From Roseivivax lentus (GTDB lineage Bacteria > Pseudomonadota > Alphaproteobacteria > Rhodobacterales > Rhodobacteraceae), in contig NZ_FTOQ01000004.1 of NCBI RefSeq assembly GCF_900156805.1, forward strand, positions 186,001-250,000: DNA of 64,000 nt. The letters run 5' to 3'. Shown here one piece after another: positions 44,241 through 52,792 of the stretch. The notes beneath the pieces are model-generated. The model saw nothing but the letters and a program-made list of their open reading frames with translations, had not been told where the DNA came from and did no database searches. Position 1 is the stretch's first letter. Each line of letters starts with the position of its first letter. The translations under genes were made by a program, and so were the position numbers.

Positions 44241-44688
44241 GCCGCTTTTCGTAGAAATGGCTGCACCCGTTCTCCGCGTACTCGCCGAAGGGTCCGCATC
44301 GCGTGTAGCCCGCACGTTGGTAAATCCGTCCCGCCGCCGTCAGCAGATCGCCCGTTTCCAGCCGCAGAAGCGCGATGCCCCGGCTGCGGGCTGCGTCCTC
44401 CGCATGGGCGAGGAGCTTGGCGGCCACGCCCCGCCCGCGGGCCTCGGGATCGACGAACAGCGACTTGATCTCGCCGTACTCCGCCCCGTCCCTGAGCGCG
44501 ATGGTTCCCAGCACCGCATCGCCCTCCCGCGCCGCCCAGAGCGTGATCTCCGGCGCCGCGAGCGCCTCGAAATCGAGAAAGGCATTGGTTTCGGGCGGGA
44601 ACAACTCCTGCATCAGCGCATGGCTGGCGCGCAGCAATCGGGCCACGCCATCGGCATGCGGGTCGGTCGTCTCGATTCTGATCGTCAT
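44215..44688 (-). CDS. GNAT-family acetyltransferase
   Basis: The 157-residue protein has the GNAT core GEIKSLFVDPEARGRGVAAK-type segment (VDPEARGRGVAAKLL is the acetyl-CoA loop), followed by LRLETGDLLTAAGRIYQRAGY, which is typical of single-domain acetyltransferases of the YpeA/YjdJ kind. The substrate is unknown. It is convergent with the small lipoprotein and divergent from smc. Confidence 0.9.
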   Translation of the reverse strand: MTIRIETTDPHADGVARLLRASHALMQELFPPETNAFLDFEALAAPEITLWAAREGDAVLGTIALRDGAEYGEIKSLFVDPEARGRGVAAKLLAHAEDAARSRGIALLRLETGDLLTAAGRIYQRAGYTRCGPFGEYAENGCSHFYEKRLSPSGRTG

Positions 44689-44770
44689 GCGCCGTCCTTT
44701 CTCAGGGCAACGAAGCGGCGCCGATAAGTCGCGTCAATCCCGCTATCCATGGTGCGATCCACCGATATCT

Positions 44771-44779
44771 TGTGGATAA
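44771..44779 (-). promoter_or_regulatory. DnaA box in the smc upstream region
   Basis: TGTGGATAA is the exact complement of the high-affinity DnaA box TTATCCACA. It stands alone 97 bases before smc, so it is not an origin. It may be chance or part of DnaA-linked regulation. Confidence 0.35.
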
Positions 44780-44875
44780 GGCTGCCTCAGCAGCGATATA
44801 CAGGCAGTTTTGTTTGACTCCACCGCCCGCCACGCCTCACTCTGCCCCTGACACGCGGAATCGGGAGCCCGAGCC

Positions 44876-47800
44876 TTGCGCTTTTCGAAACTGAAACTGA
44901 CCGGCTTCAAAAGCTTCGTGGACCCCACGGACCTGGTGATCTCGGACGGGCTGACCGGCGTGGTCGGGCCCAATGGCTGCGGCAAGTCGAACCTTCTCGA
45001 AGCGCTGCGCTGGGTCATGGGCGAAAACCGCCCGACCGCCATGCGCGGCGGCGGCATGGAGGACGTGATCTTCGCCGGCGCCGCCTCGCGCCCCGCCCGC
45101 AACTTCGCCGAAGTGGTCCTGCAGATCGACAATTCCGAGCGCCTTGCGCCCTCGGGCTTCAATGACAGCGACCAGCTCGAGATCGTGCGCCGGATCACCC
45201 GCGACGTGGGCTCGGCCTACAAGACCAACGGCAAGGATGCGCGGGCGCGCGACGTGCAGATGCTGTTCGCCGATGCCGCCACCGGGTCGCATTCGCCCGC
45301 GCTTGTGCGGCAGGGCCAGATCTCGGAGCTGATCAACGCCAAGCCCAAGGCCCGCCGCCGCATCCTCGAGGATGCCGCCGGCATCGCGGGGCTCTACCAG
45401 CGGCGCCACGAGGCCGAGCTGAAGCTGAAGAACACGGAGGCGAACCTCGCCCGCGTCGACGACGTGATCGAAAGCCTCGCGAGCCAGCTTGCCAGCCTCG
45501 CGCGGCAGGCCAAGCAGGCGGCGCGATACCGTGCCATCGGCACCGATCTGCGGCAGGCCGAAGGGCTGCTGCTCTATCGCCGCTGGAAGGATGCCGATCT
45601 GGGGCGCGCCACCGCCGAAGAGGCGCTGCGCGGCAAGCTTGCCGCCGCGGCCCAGGCCGAACGCGCCGCCCGCAACGCGGCGAAGACGCGCGAAAGCGCG
45701 GAGGAGGCGCTGCCGCCCCTGCGCGAGGAGGAAACCGTCGCCGCCGCGATCCTGCAGCGGCTCACCGTCGAACGCGATGCGCTCAAGGATCGCAAGGCCC
45801 GCGCCGAAGAGACCATCCAGACCCTGTCACGCCGTATCGAACAACTGGTGCACGACCTCGACCGTGAAGCCGGGCTCAACCGCGATGCGGGCGAAACCAT
45901 CGAGCGGCTGGAATGGGAGGCCCGTGAGCTCGCCAAGGCGGGCGACGGCTATGACGACCGGCTCGCCCGCGCCGCGGAAGAGGCCCAGGAGGCCGCGACC
46001 ATCCTGCAGGAGCGCGAAAGCCTGCTGTCCGAAAAGACCGAGGACGTGGCGCGCCTCGCCGCGCGGCACCAATCGGCCCATCGCTACCTGTCCGACACCC
46101 AGAAGACGCTCGATCGGAACGTGGGCGAGGCCCGCAAGGCCAGCGCGCTCGTGACCGAGGCCGAGACGACGCTCGCCGGGGCCGCCGAGGCGCGGGGACG
46201 GGCCGAGACGAAGCTCGAGGCGGCGCAGGCCATGGCGCAGCGCGCCGAAGCGGTGCTGACCGATGCCGAAGCCGCCCGCGCGGAAACCCAGAGCCGTGAG
46301 GCCGATGCCCGCGCGGAGCGCTCAGAGGCCGAGGGCGAGATGAACGCGCTCAGCGCCGAGGTCACGGCGCTGGCCCGGCTTCTCGACCGCGACACCGCCG
46401 AGGGCGGCCAGATCCTCGACCGGCTGCAGGTGGAGCAAGGCTTCGAGAAGGCCCTTGGCGCGGCGCTCGCCGACGATCTGCGCGCACCCGAGGTGGAGGC
46501 CGACGGCCCGTCGGGCTGGGCCGTTCTGCCCGCCTATGACAGCGCGCAACCCCTGCCCGCGGGCGTGACCGCGCTGACCCAGCACGTCTCGGTGCCTGAG
46601 GTGCTGGAGCGGCGGATGAGCCAGATCGGCCTTGTCGATGCCGATGAGGGCACAGCGCTGCAAGCGGCACTGAAGCCCGGCCAGCGGCTGGTCAGCCTCG
46701 ATGGCGATCTGTGGCGCTGGGACGGCTACCGCGCCTGGGCCGAGGACATGCCGTCCGCCGCCGCCCTGCGGCTCGAGCAGTTGAACCGTCTGGAAACGCT
46801 GAAGCAGGAAAGCGCGCGGGCGGGCTCGCGCCTCGATGGCGCAGCACAGGCGCATGAGACGCTGAAGGCGCGGCTCGTGGAACTGACGCGCGCCGACAAG
46901 GAAGCCCGCGAAGCCCGCCGCAGCGCCGACCAGGCGGTGACGGAGGCCTCCCGCGCACTCAGCCGCGCCGAGGCGGAACGCGACATGGCTGAAGGCAAGC
47001 TCGAAAGCGCGCGTCTTGCGGTGGCGCGCCACGAGGACGAGGCGCAAGCCGCCCGGGCCCAGGTGGCCGAAGCCGAACGTGCCGTAGCCCAGCTGGGCGA
47101 TCTCGGCACCGCTCGCGCCGAGGTCGAGGACATCAAGCTGACCGTCGAGGCCGCGCGCATGACGATGATGGCCAAGCGCTCCAACCACGACGAGATCCGC
47201 CGCGAGGGCGACGCACGACGCGCCCGGGCGCAGCAGGTGACGAAGGAGCTTTCCGGCTGGCGTCACCGGCTCGAGACCGCAAAGGGCCGCAACAGCGAAC
47301 TGGTGGCCCGGAAGGAGACCGCCGAGGCCGAGCTTGCCGAGGCGCAGGACCTGCCCGCCGCCCTCGATGCCGATGCCGCCCGGCTGGACGCGTCGATCGC
47401 CACGGCAGAGACCCGTGGCAAGGCCGCAAGCGACGCCCGCGCCAGCGCCGAGACCGCCCTGCGGGAAGCCGTCGCCGCCGAGCGCGACGCCGAGCGCACG
47501 GCCTCGGAGGCGCGCGAAGCCCGCGCCGCCGCCGAAGCCCGGGCAGAGGCCGCCCGCGACGCCGTCACCGCAGCCGCCGAGCGCATCTCCGAGGAGCAGG
47601 AAACGACCCCCGCCAAGCTGCTCGAGCGGCTGGAGGTCGACCCCGAGGCGATGCCGCGCGCCGACGAGGTCGAGGCCAAGGTCAACGCGCTCAAGCGTCA
47701 GCGCGACGCGCTTGGTGCGGTGAACCTGCGCGCCGAAGAGGATGCCCGCGAGGTGCAGGAGGAACACGACCTCCTCGTCTCGGAAAAGACCGATCTGGAG

Positions 47801-48331
47801 GAGGCGGTGAAGACGCTGCGATCCGGCATCGCCTCGCTCAACCGCGAAGGGCGCGAACGGCTGCTGACTGCCTTCGAGCAGGTGAACGCCAATTTCTCGC
47901 TGCTCTTCACACATCTCTTCAACGGCGGCGAGGCGAACCTCGTCATGGTCGAAAGCGACGATCCGCTGGAAGCGGGGCTCGAGATCATGTGCCAGCCCCC
48001 GGGCAAGAAGCTCTCGACCCTGTCGCTGCTGTCGGGCGGAGAGCAGACCCTGACCGCGCTGGCGCTGATCTTCGCGGTCTTCCTCGCCAACCCCGCACCG
48101 ATCTGCGTGCTCGATGAGGTTGACGCACCGCTCGACGATGCCAACGTGACCCGCTTCTGCGACATGCTCGACGAGATGTGCCGCCGCACGAACACCCGGT
48201 TCCTGATCATCACCCACCACGCGGTGACGATGGCGCGGATGGACCGGCTCTTCGGTGTGACGATGCAGGAGCAGGGCGTGAGCCAGCTCGTGTCCGTCGA
48301 TCTCAAGAAGGCCGAGAAGATGGTCGCCTGA
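44876..48331 (+). CDS. smc: Chromosome segregation protein SMC
   Basis: The 1151-residue condensin ATPase has Walker A GPNGCGKS (31-38), a long coiled coil, a hinge around residues 510-640 (LQVEQGFEKALGAAL to GDLWRWDGYRAW), a second coil, the ABC signature TLSLLSGGEQTLTALALIFA and Walker B VLDEVDAPLDD. The hinge is shorter than in Bacillus SMC and lacks its final glycine-rich turn, as in other alphaproteobacteria. The start is TTG 44876. ScpA and ScpB are not in the window. Confidence 0.97.
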   Translation: MRFSKLKLTGFKSFVDPTDLVISDGLTGVVGPNGCGKSNLLEALRWVMGENRPTAMRGGGMEDVIFAGAASRPARNFAEVVLQIDNSERLAPSGFNDSDQLEIVRRITRDVGSAYKTNGKDARARDVQMLFADAATGSHSPALVRQGQISELINAKPKARRRILEDAAGIAGLYQRRHEAELKLKNTEANLARVDDVIESLASQLASLARQAKQAARYRAIGTDLRQAEGLLLYRRWKDADLGRATAEEALRGKLAAAAQAERAARNAAKTRESAEEALPPLREEETVAAAILQRLTVERDALKDRKARAEETIQTLSRRIEQLVHDLDREAGLNRDAGETIERLEWEARELAKAGDGYDDRLARAAEEAQEAATILQERESLLSEKTEDVARLAARHQSAHRYLSDTQKTLDRNVGEARKASALVTEAETTLAGAAEARGRAETKLEAAQAMAQRAEAVLTDAEAARAETQSREADARAERSEAEGEMNALSAEVTALARLLDRDTAEGGQILDRLQVEQGFEKALGAALADDLRAPEVEADGPSGWAVLPAYDSAQPLPAGVTALTQHVSVPEVLERRMSQIGLVDADEGTALQAALKPGQRLVSLDGDLWRWDGYRAWAEDMPSAAALRLEQLNRLETLKQESARAGSRLDGAAQAHETLKARLVELTRADKEAREARRSADQAVTEASRALSRAEAERDMAEGKLESARLAVARHEDEAQAARAQVAEAERAVAQLGDLGTARAEVEDIKLTVEAARMTMMAKRSNHDEIRREGDARRARAQQVTKELSGWRHRLETAKGRNSELVARKETAEAELAEAQDLPAALDADAARLDASIATAETRGKAASDARASAETALREAVAAERDAERTASEAREARAAAEARAEAARDAVTAAAERISEEQETTPAKLLERLEVDPEAMPRADEVEAKVNALKRQRDALGAVNLRAEEDAREVQEEHDLLVSEKTDLEEAVKTLRSGIASLNREGRERLLTAFEQVNANFSLLFTHLFNGGEANLVMVESDDPLEAGLEIMCQPPGKKLSTLSLLSGGEQTLTALALIFAVFLANPAPICVLDEVDAPLDDANVTRFCDMLDEMCRRTNTRFLIITHHAVTMARMDRLFGVTMQEQGVSQLVSVDLKKAEKMVA

Positions 48332-48450
48332 GGCGATCATCGGCACCGCTCCACGCGTCATTGACCAAGTTGTGCCTCTGTGGCGCCGTCGCGACACATC
48401 CCGGCGTAAGCAGGTGATGGCATGGGAACGAGAAAGACTATCGAAAGTGG

Positions 48451-48528
48451 ATGTTCGTCCTCGCCATGGCAGCACTATGCGTGACGATTATCCGGCTCTG
48501 GCGCGGCCAATATGCTGAGAAACAATGA
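48451..48528 (+). CDS. Possible 25-residue membrane microprotein
   Basis: The frame encodes MFVLAMAALCVTIIRLWRGQ and a short basic/polar end: one hydrophobic helix followed by charged residues. The stop codon lies at the foot of a strong terminator hairpin, which suggests a real transcript end. The ribosome site is weak (GAAAG). The rest of the 317-base gap between smc and mltB shows nothing else. Confidence 0.35.
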   Translation: MFVLAMAALCVTIIRLWRGQYAEKQ

Positions 48529-48559
48529 CCCGGCAGAGCTGCAACTCTGCCGGGTCTTT
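48527..48559 (+). terminator. Strong terminator hairpin between smc and mltB
   Basis: GACCCGGCAGAG (48527-48538) pairs with CTCTGCCGGGTC (48545-48556), followed by TTT. The stem is perfect over 12 pairs. It can serve the plus strand after smc and the short frame, and may also act for mltB on the minus strand. Confidence 0.8.
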
Positions 48560-48648
48560 CATGAGATGATCATGCGAACGAAGGACTATCGAGACCTCAA
48601 ACGATACCTGGAGTCTTACGGTCCGGCAAAACACCCGGAACGCTGGCC

Positions 48649-49821
48649 CTATAAGCGGTTCAACAGCGCCCGCGTCGGCCAGGCATCCGCCGGCAAGCCC
48701 AGCTCGCGCTGCACGTCCCGCACCGCCGCGCGGGTGCCCGCGCCCAATATGCCGTCCGCCCCGCCCACGTCGTAGCCGCGCGCCTGCAGCCTCTCCTGCA
48801 GCGCGACCATCTCGTCGCCCGACAGGCCCGGCGACGGGCTGCCGGCCTCGTAGATCGGCGCGCCTTCGAGACGGGTCGCGAAATAGGCCGCGGTCATCAC
48901 GTAGGTGAAACTCTGGTTCCACTCGAAATAGACGCGGAAATTCGGGTAGGCGATGAAGGCGGGCCCGTTCCGGCCCTGCGGGATGACGATCGAGGCGCCC
49001 GGCCCCGACCCATCAAAGCCGCCATCGCGCGGCTCGACGCCCATCGCCGCCCAGTCCGCCACGCTTTTCTCGGTCTCGAGCCCGGCCTCGTACCAGTCGA
49101 AATCTTCGGGCAGGCGCACTTCCTCGATCCACGCTTCGCCGGGCCGCCAGCCCAAATCGGCCAGCATCGCCGCGCCCGACATCAGCGCATCTTGCGCGGA
49201 GGTCTTCAGATCGACTCGCCCGTCACCATCGCCGTCGCGGCCATTCTCGAGGATATCCTCGGGCAGCATCTGCACCATCCCGATCTCTCCGGCCCAGGCG
49301 CCGGTGGTGCGCGCCGGATCGAACGCGCCTTGCGCGAACAGCTCCATCGCGGCGAAGACCTGCGGGCGGAAGATCTCGGGCCGGCGGCAATCATGCGCCA
49401 GCGTGACCAGCGCATCGGCGGTGTTGAAATCGCCCTGGAACGCGCCGTAATCGGTCTCGAACGCCCAGAACGCCAGAAGCACCCCGCGGGAAATGCCGTA
49501 TTCGGCCTCGATCCGGTCGAAGATCGCGTCGTATTGACGGGCGAGGTCAAGCCCGCGCTCCAGCCGGTTCTGGCTGATGAGCTTACGCGAAAACTCCAGA
49601 AACGGTGCCTGGAAGAAACCCTGCTGACGGTCGCGGTTCAGCACGGCCCGGCTTTGCTGCACGGATGCGAGGAACCGGTCCGCCGTGGCGGGCGCGATGC
49701 CGCGGTCCAGAGCCTCGGCCTTCAATCCGGCAAGGAAGTCGGAAAACGACCCGCCGCAGGGCGTCTCGGCATGGGCGCAGGACGCGGTGAGGGCAAGGGC
49801 GACGGCAAGGGCGCGCAGCAT
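48649..49821 (-). CDS. mltB: Membrane-bound lytic murein transglycosylase B-like
   Basis: The 390-residue exported enzyme cleaves peptidoglycan glycan strands with anhydro-muropeptide formation. It has a signal peptide of 18 residues (AHAE), the SLT70-like MltB core with the catalytic Glu in AFWAFETDYG, GEIGMVQMLPEDI and YPNFRVYFEWNQS, and a C-terminal PG_binding_1 domain (about residues 330-390) with LQARGYDVGGADGILGAGT. It is soluble-periplasmic, since no lipobox is present. Confidence 0.93.
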   Translation of the reverse strand: MLRALAVALALTASCAHAETPCGGSFSDFLAGLKAEALDRGIAPATADRFLASVQQSRAVLNRDRQQGFFQAPFLEFSRKLISQNRLERGLDLARQYDAIFDRIEAEYGISRGVLLAFWAFETDYGAFQGDFNTADALVTLAHDCRRPEIFRPQVFAAMELFAQGAFDPARTTGAWAGEIGMVQMLPEDILENGRDGDGDGRVDLKTSAQDALMSGAAMLADLGWRPGEAWIEEVRLPEDFDWYEAGLETEKSVADWAAMGVEPRDGGFDGSGPGASIVIPQGRNGPAFIAYPNFRVYFEWNQSFTYVMTAAYFATRLEGAPIYEAGSPSPGLSGDEMVALQERLQARGYDVGGADGILGAGTRAAVRDVQRELGLPADAWPTRALLNRL

Positions 49822-49982
49822 GTCTGGCTCCTGTTCTATTTGGGTCGCGGGACGCTAACAGCGCCTAAGCGGAGAGAAAAGTAGGCGATAATCCGAGCAG
49901 AAAACGCCAAAACGAAATTAACCCTAGGTTGCCGGCCGGTTTTCCCCGATATTGTCGCAACCCGCTGCAGGGTCGAGCTCGC

Positions 49983-50357
49983 ATGAACATCCTGATCGTC
50001 GAAAGCAATCCAGACCTCGGTCTCCTCTGGCAAAGCCATGTGGAGCGTCTCGGCATGTCGGTCACCCGTACCGAAAGCCAGTCGGGGGCGGCGCAGGCCA
50101 TCCAGACCGAGCATTTCGATCTGATCGTGCTGAACCTGCTTCTGGAGGATGGCAGCGCCTTCGCCGTCGCCGATTTCGCCAGCTACCGCCAGCCCCAGTG
50201 CAAGGTCATCTTCGTCAGCCGGTCGAGCTTCTTCTCGGACGGGTCGATCTTCAACCTGTGCGCCAATGCCTGCGCGTTCCTGCCCGCGGGCACGGCGCCC
50301 GAAGACCTCGCGGCGATGGCCGAGCATTACGCGTCGGAGCCCGGCGGCACGCGCTGA
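49983..50357 (+). CDS. Atypical (pseudo) receiver-domain protein
   Basis: The 124-residue single-domain protein has the CheY-like fold: NILIVESNPDLGLLWQSHVE at the start, FDLIVLNLLLEDGSAFAVAD at strand 3 and KVIFVSRSS at strand 4. The phospho-accepting Asp of strand 3 is Asn (VLN), the N-terminal acidic pair is ES, and the lysine of strand 5 is absent (AFLPAG). Phosphorylation is therefore unlikely. No kinase or output domain is adjacent. A degenerate TTAACCC half site lies 60 bases upstream. Confidence 0.82.
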   Translation: MNILIVESNPDLGLLWQSHVERLGMSVTRTESQSGAAQAIQTEHFDLIVLNLLLEDGSAFAVADFASYRQPQCKVIFVSRSSFFSDGSIFNLCANACAFLPAGTAPEDLAAMAEHYASEPGGTR

Positions 50358-50366
50358 GCCGGTCGC

Positions 50367-51356
50367 TCAGGCGGCGCGCAGGCGCTCCCGGCCATGCGGC
50401 GCTTCAAGGTCGAGAACCGGCCCGACGGGCACGATCCGATGCGGATTGATGGATTCGTGGCTGTAATGGTAATGCCGCGAGATATGCCCGAAATCGACCG
50501 TGTCGGCGACGCCCGGCCATTGGTACAGCTCACGCAGATAGCCCCAGAGGTTCGGGAAATCGACGATCCGGCTGCGGTTGCACTTGAAGTGGCCGTGATA
50601 GACGAGGTCGAAGCGGATGAGCGTGGTGAAGAGCCGCCAATCCGCCTCGGTGATGCGGTCGCCCATCAGGTAGCGATGCGAGCCCAGCCGTTCCTCCAGC
50701 CAGTCGAGCGAGGCGAAGAGCGGCTTGACCGCGTCCTCGTAAGCCTCCTGCGTGGTGGCGAAACCCGCCTTGTAGACGCCGTTGTTCACCGTGTCGTAGA
50801 TCCGCGCATTGACCGGCTCGATCGCCCTGCGCAGGCCCTCGGGCCAGTAATCCGCGCGGTTGCCGGTCAGCCCGTCGAAGGCGGAATTGAGCATGCGGAT
50901 GATCTCGGCCGATTCGTTCGACACGATGGTCTCGCGCTGCTTGTCCCACAGGATCGGTACGGTCACCCGGCCGGAAATGCCGGGGTCGGCCTTGAGGTAG
51001 ATGTCGCGCGCGAATGGCAGCCCGTAGAGTTGGTCGCCGGTGGCGCCGGGGAAATCCGCATCGAAGCTCCAGCCGTCGGACATCATGTCGGGATGCACCA
51101 CCGACACGCCGATATGCGCCTCGAGATCCTTGAGCTTGAGGAAGATGAGCGCACGATGCGCCCAGGGGCAGGCCAGGCTGACATAGAGGTGGTAGCGCCC
51201 GCTTTCCGCGGGAAACCCGCCCTCGCCCGAGGGCCCCGCCGCGCCATCGGCGGTGATCCAGTTGCGGAATGCGGTCTCGGAGCGGACGAATTTTCCGCCG
51301 GTCTTCGAAGTGTCGTACCAGGTGTCGTGCCAGACGCCGTCAACAAGCTGACCCAT
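50367..51356 (-). CDS. Glutathionyl-hydroquinone reductase (omega/xi-class GST)
   Basis: The 329-residue protein is a YqjG/ECM4-like glutathione transferase that reduces glutathionyl-hydroquinones. The catalytic Cys63 is in LACPWAHRAL. ETIVSNESAEIIRMLNSAF is the glutathione-site region, and TLIRFDLVYHGHFKCN and FGHISRHYH are characteristic of the xi class. Length fits the family. It is a single-gene unit convergent with the pseudo-receiver gene. Confidence 0.93.
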   Translation of the reverse strand: MGQLVDGVWHDTWYDTSKTGGKFVRSETAFRNWITADGAAGPSGEGGFPAESGRYHLYVSLACPWAHRALIFLKLKDLEAHIGVSVVHPDMMSDGWSFDADFPGATGDQLYGLPFARDIYLKADPGISGRVTVPILWDKQRETIVSNESAEIIRMLNSAFDGLTGNRADYWPEGLRRAIEPVNARIYDTVNNGVYKAGFATTQEAYEDAVKPLFASLDWLEERLGSHRYLMGDRITEADWRLFTTLIRFDLVYHGHFKCNRSRIVDFPNLWGYLRELYQWPGVADTVDFGHISRHYHYSHESINPHRIVPVGPVLDLEAPHGRERLRAA

Positions 51357-51506
51357 CGGATCCTCCTTGGTTGCTTGCCCTGATACCTAAGCGCATCCGG
51401 TCGCGGGTCCATCCCGGCTCACCGCGCGTCCGCCCTGCGCCCCTGCACAGAGGCCCGCAACAAGGCGCCCGCCCTCACGATCGGACCGGAAATACCTCCG
51501 GAGAGC

Positions 51507-51561
51507 GCGAGAGGCTGGCCTCTCGCACGCCGCGGCCCGGCTCGATGCCGGGCCGCGGCGT
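51507..51561 (-). terminator. Tandem hairpins after the small membrane protein gene
   Basis: Two adjacent perfect inverted repeats: a 15-base arm pair (51527-51541 with 51547-51561, loop of 5) and a 9-base arm pair (51507-51515 with 51518-51526). They begin at the stop codon of the gene ending at 51561. No T run follows, so they may be a processing or RNA-stability element and not a classic terminator. Confidence 0.6.
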
Positions 51562-51797
51562 CACTTGCGCCAATGGAACGGCACGATGATCAACGCCCCG
51601 ATGGAGGCGGCGATGGCGTTCCAGCCCTGCCGTCCGAAGCCCACGCCGAACATGATCGAGACGAAATAGAACAGGAACGCGCCACCGATGCAGATGATCA
51701 CGCTTTGCAGGATGCCGTTATGGGTGAAGCCGGTCTTTTCCGAGGCGACGCCGACCAGCGCCGCGATGATGACCGTGCCGATGAGTGTGGGCAGCAT
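51561..51797 (-). CDS. Small membrane protein, possibly transglycosylase-associated (GlsB/YeaQ-like)
   Basis: The 78-residue product has about three hydrophobic segments and GGAFLFYFVSIMFGVGF. It ends in WRK. The pattern loosely resembles the GlsB/YeaQ/YmgE family, but the family's glycine signature is not clear, so the call is tentative. Its ATG overlaps the fmt stop codon (TAATG), suggesting coupled translation. Confidence 0.68.
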   Translation of the reverse strand: MLPTLIGTVIIAALVGVASEKTGFTHNGILQSVIICIGGAFLFYFVSIMFGVGFGRQGWNAIAASIGALIIVPFHWRK

Positions 51798-52714
51798 TAC
51801 GATCCCTTTCCAAGGCGGGTGCCGGGCGGCAGGTCGAAGCCCCTCAGGAAGGCCTCCGCATCCTGCGCCGAGCGGCCGGGCTTCTGCGCCCGGGTGATCT
51901 CGACCGCGCCCTCGCCGCAGGCGACGCGGAAGCCATCCGCCAGAACCTCGCCGGGCGAACCGGCGCCCTCGGCGAGGCGCGATCCCAGAAGCTTCAGGCG
52001 GACATCGCCCACCTCGGTCCAGGCGCCGGGCCAGGGCGACAGTCCCCGGATGTGCCGGTCCACGATGCGGGCCGGGCGGGACCAGTGGATGCGCGCCTCG
52101 GCCTTGTCGATCTTCTCGGCATAGGTCACGCCCTCCGCCGATTGCGGCTCGGGCGTCAGGCTCGGCAGCTTCATCAGCGCCTCGGTGATCATCCGCGCGC
52201 CCATCTCCGACAGCCGTGTCTCGAGGCTGCCCACGGTCTCCTCGGGTTCGATATCGGTGGCCTCGGCCATCAGCACCGGCCCGGTATCGAGCCCGGCCTC
52301 CATCTGCATGATGGCGATCCCGGTCTGCGGGTCCCCGGCCATGATGGCGCGATGAATGGGCGCCGCACCGCGCCAGCGCGGCAGGAGCGAGGCATGGATG
52401 TTGATGCAGCCGAAGCGCGGCGCGTCGAGGACGGGCTGCGGCAGGATCAGCCCGTAGGCCACGACCACCGCCGCATCCGCTTGAAGCGCCGCAAACTCCG
52501 CCTGCGCCTCGGGCGTGCGCAGCGAGGTGGGATGCCGGACGGCCAGGCCCAGCGCCTCGGCGCGGGCATGGACGGGCGTCGGGCGATCCTTCTTGCCCCG
52601 GCCCGCGGGACGGGGCGGCTGGCAATAGACCGCCGCGATGTCGTGGCCGGCCGCGACCAGCGCATCCAGAACCGGCACCGAGAAGGCGGGCGTGCCCATG
52701 AAGATCAGGCGCAT
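51797..52714 (-). CDS. fmt: Methionyl-tRNA formyltransferase
   Basis: The 305-residue enzyme formylates initiator Met-tRNA using 10-formyltetrahydrofolate. The start [19 protein letters not shown], the catalytic segment [20 protein letters not shown] (Asn, His and Asp of the formyltransferase site nearby) and [12 protein letters not shown] match the family. I use ATG 52714, since the upstream nine codons lack similarity. def (peptide deformylase), often next to fmt, is absent here; a small membrane protein follows instead. Confidence 0.95.
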   Translation of the reverse strand: MRLIFMGTPAFSVPVLDALVAAGHDIAAVYCQPPRPAGRGKKDRPTPVHARAEALGLAVRHPTSLRTPEAQAEFAALQADAAVVVAYGLILPQPVLDAPRFGCINIHASLLPRWRGAAPIHRAIMAGDPQTGIAIMQMEAGLDTGPVLMAEATDIEPEETVGSLETRLSEMGARMITEALMKLPSLTPEPQSAEGVTYAEKIDKAEARIHWSRPARIVDRHIRGLSPWPGAWTEVGDVRLKLLGSRLAEGAGSPGEVLADGFRVACGEGAVEITRAQKPGRSAQDAEAFLRGFDLPPGTRLGKGS

Positions 52715-52792
52715 GGAACCTCCGATTGATCCTTGCGCCATGGTCCTAGCCCGCGCGGCCCCTGCTGGGAAGGGCCGCGCGTCCGCTTGCGC

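Noticed and set aside
46322-48475. Minus-strand frame of over 700 codons opposite smc
   Set aside because: It mirrors the coiled-coil codons of smc and has no independent signal.
49918-49924. CtrA half site TTAACCC before the pseudo-receiver gene
   Set aside because: The second half reads TTGC and not TTAA, so it is not a full box.
52714-52741. Upstream start of fmt with nine extra residues
   Set aside because: Family similarity begins at MRLIFMG, and the extension is not conserved-looking.
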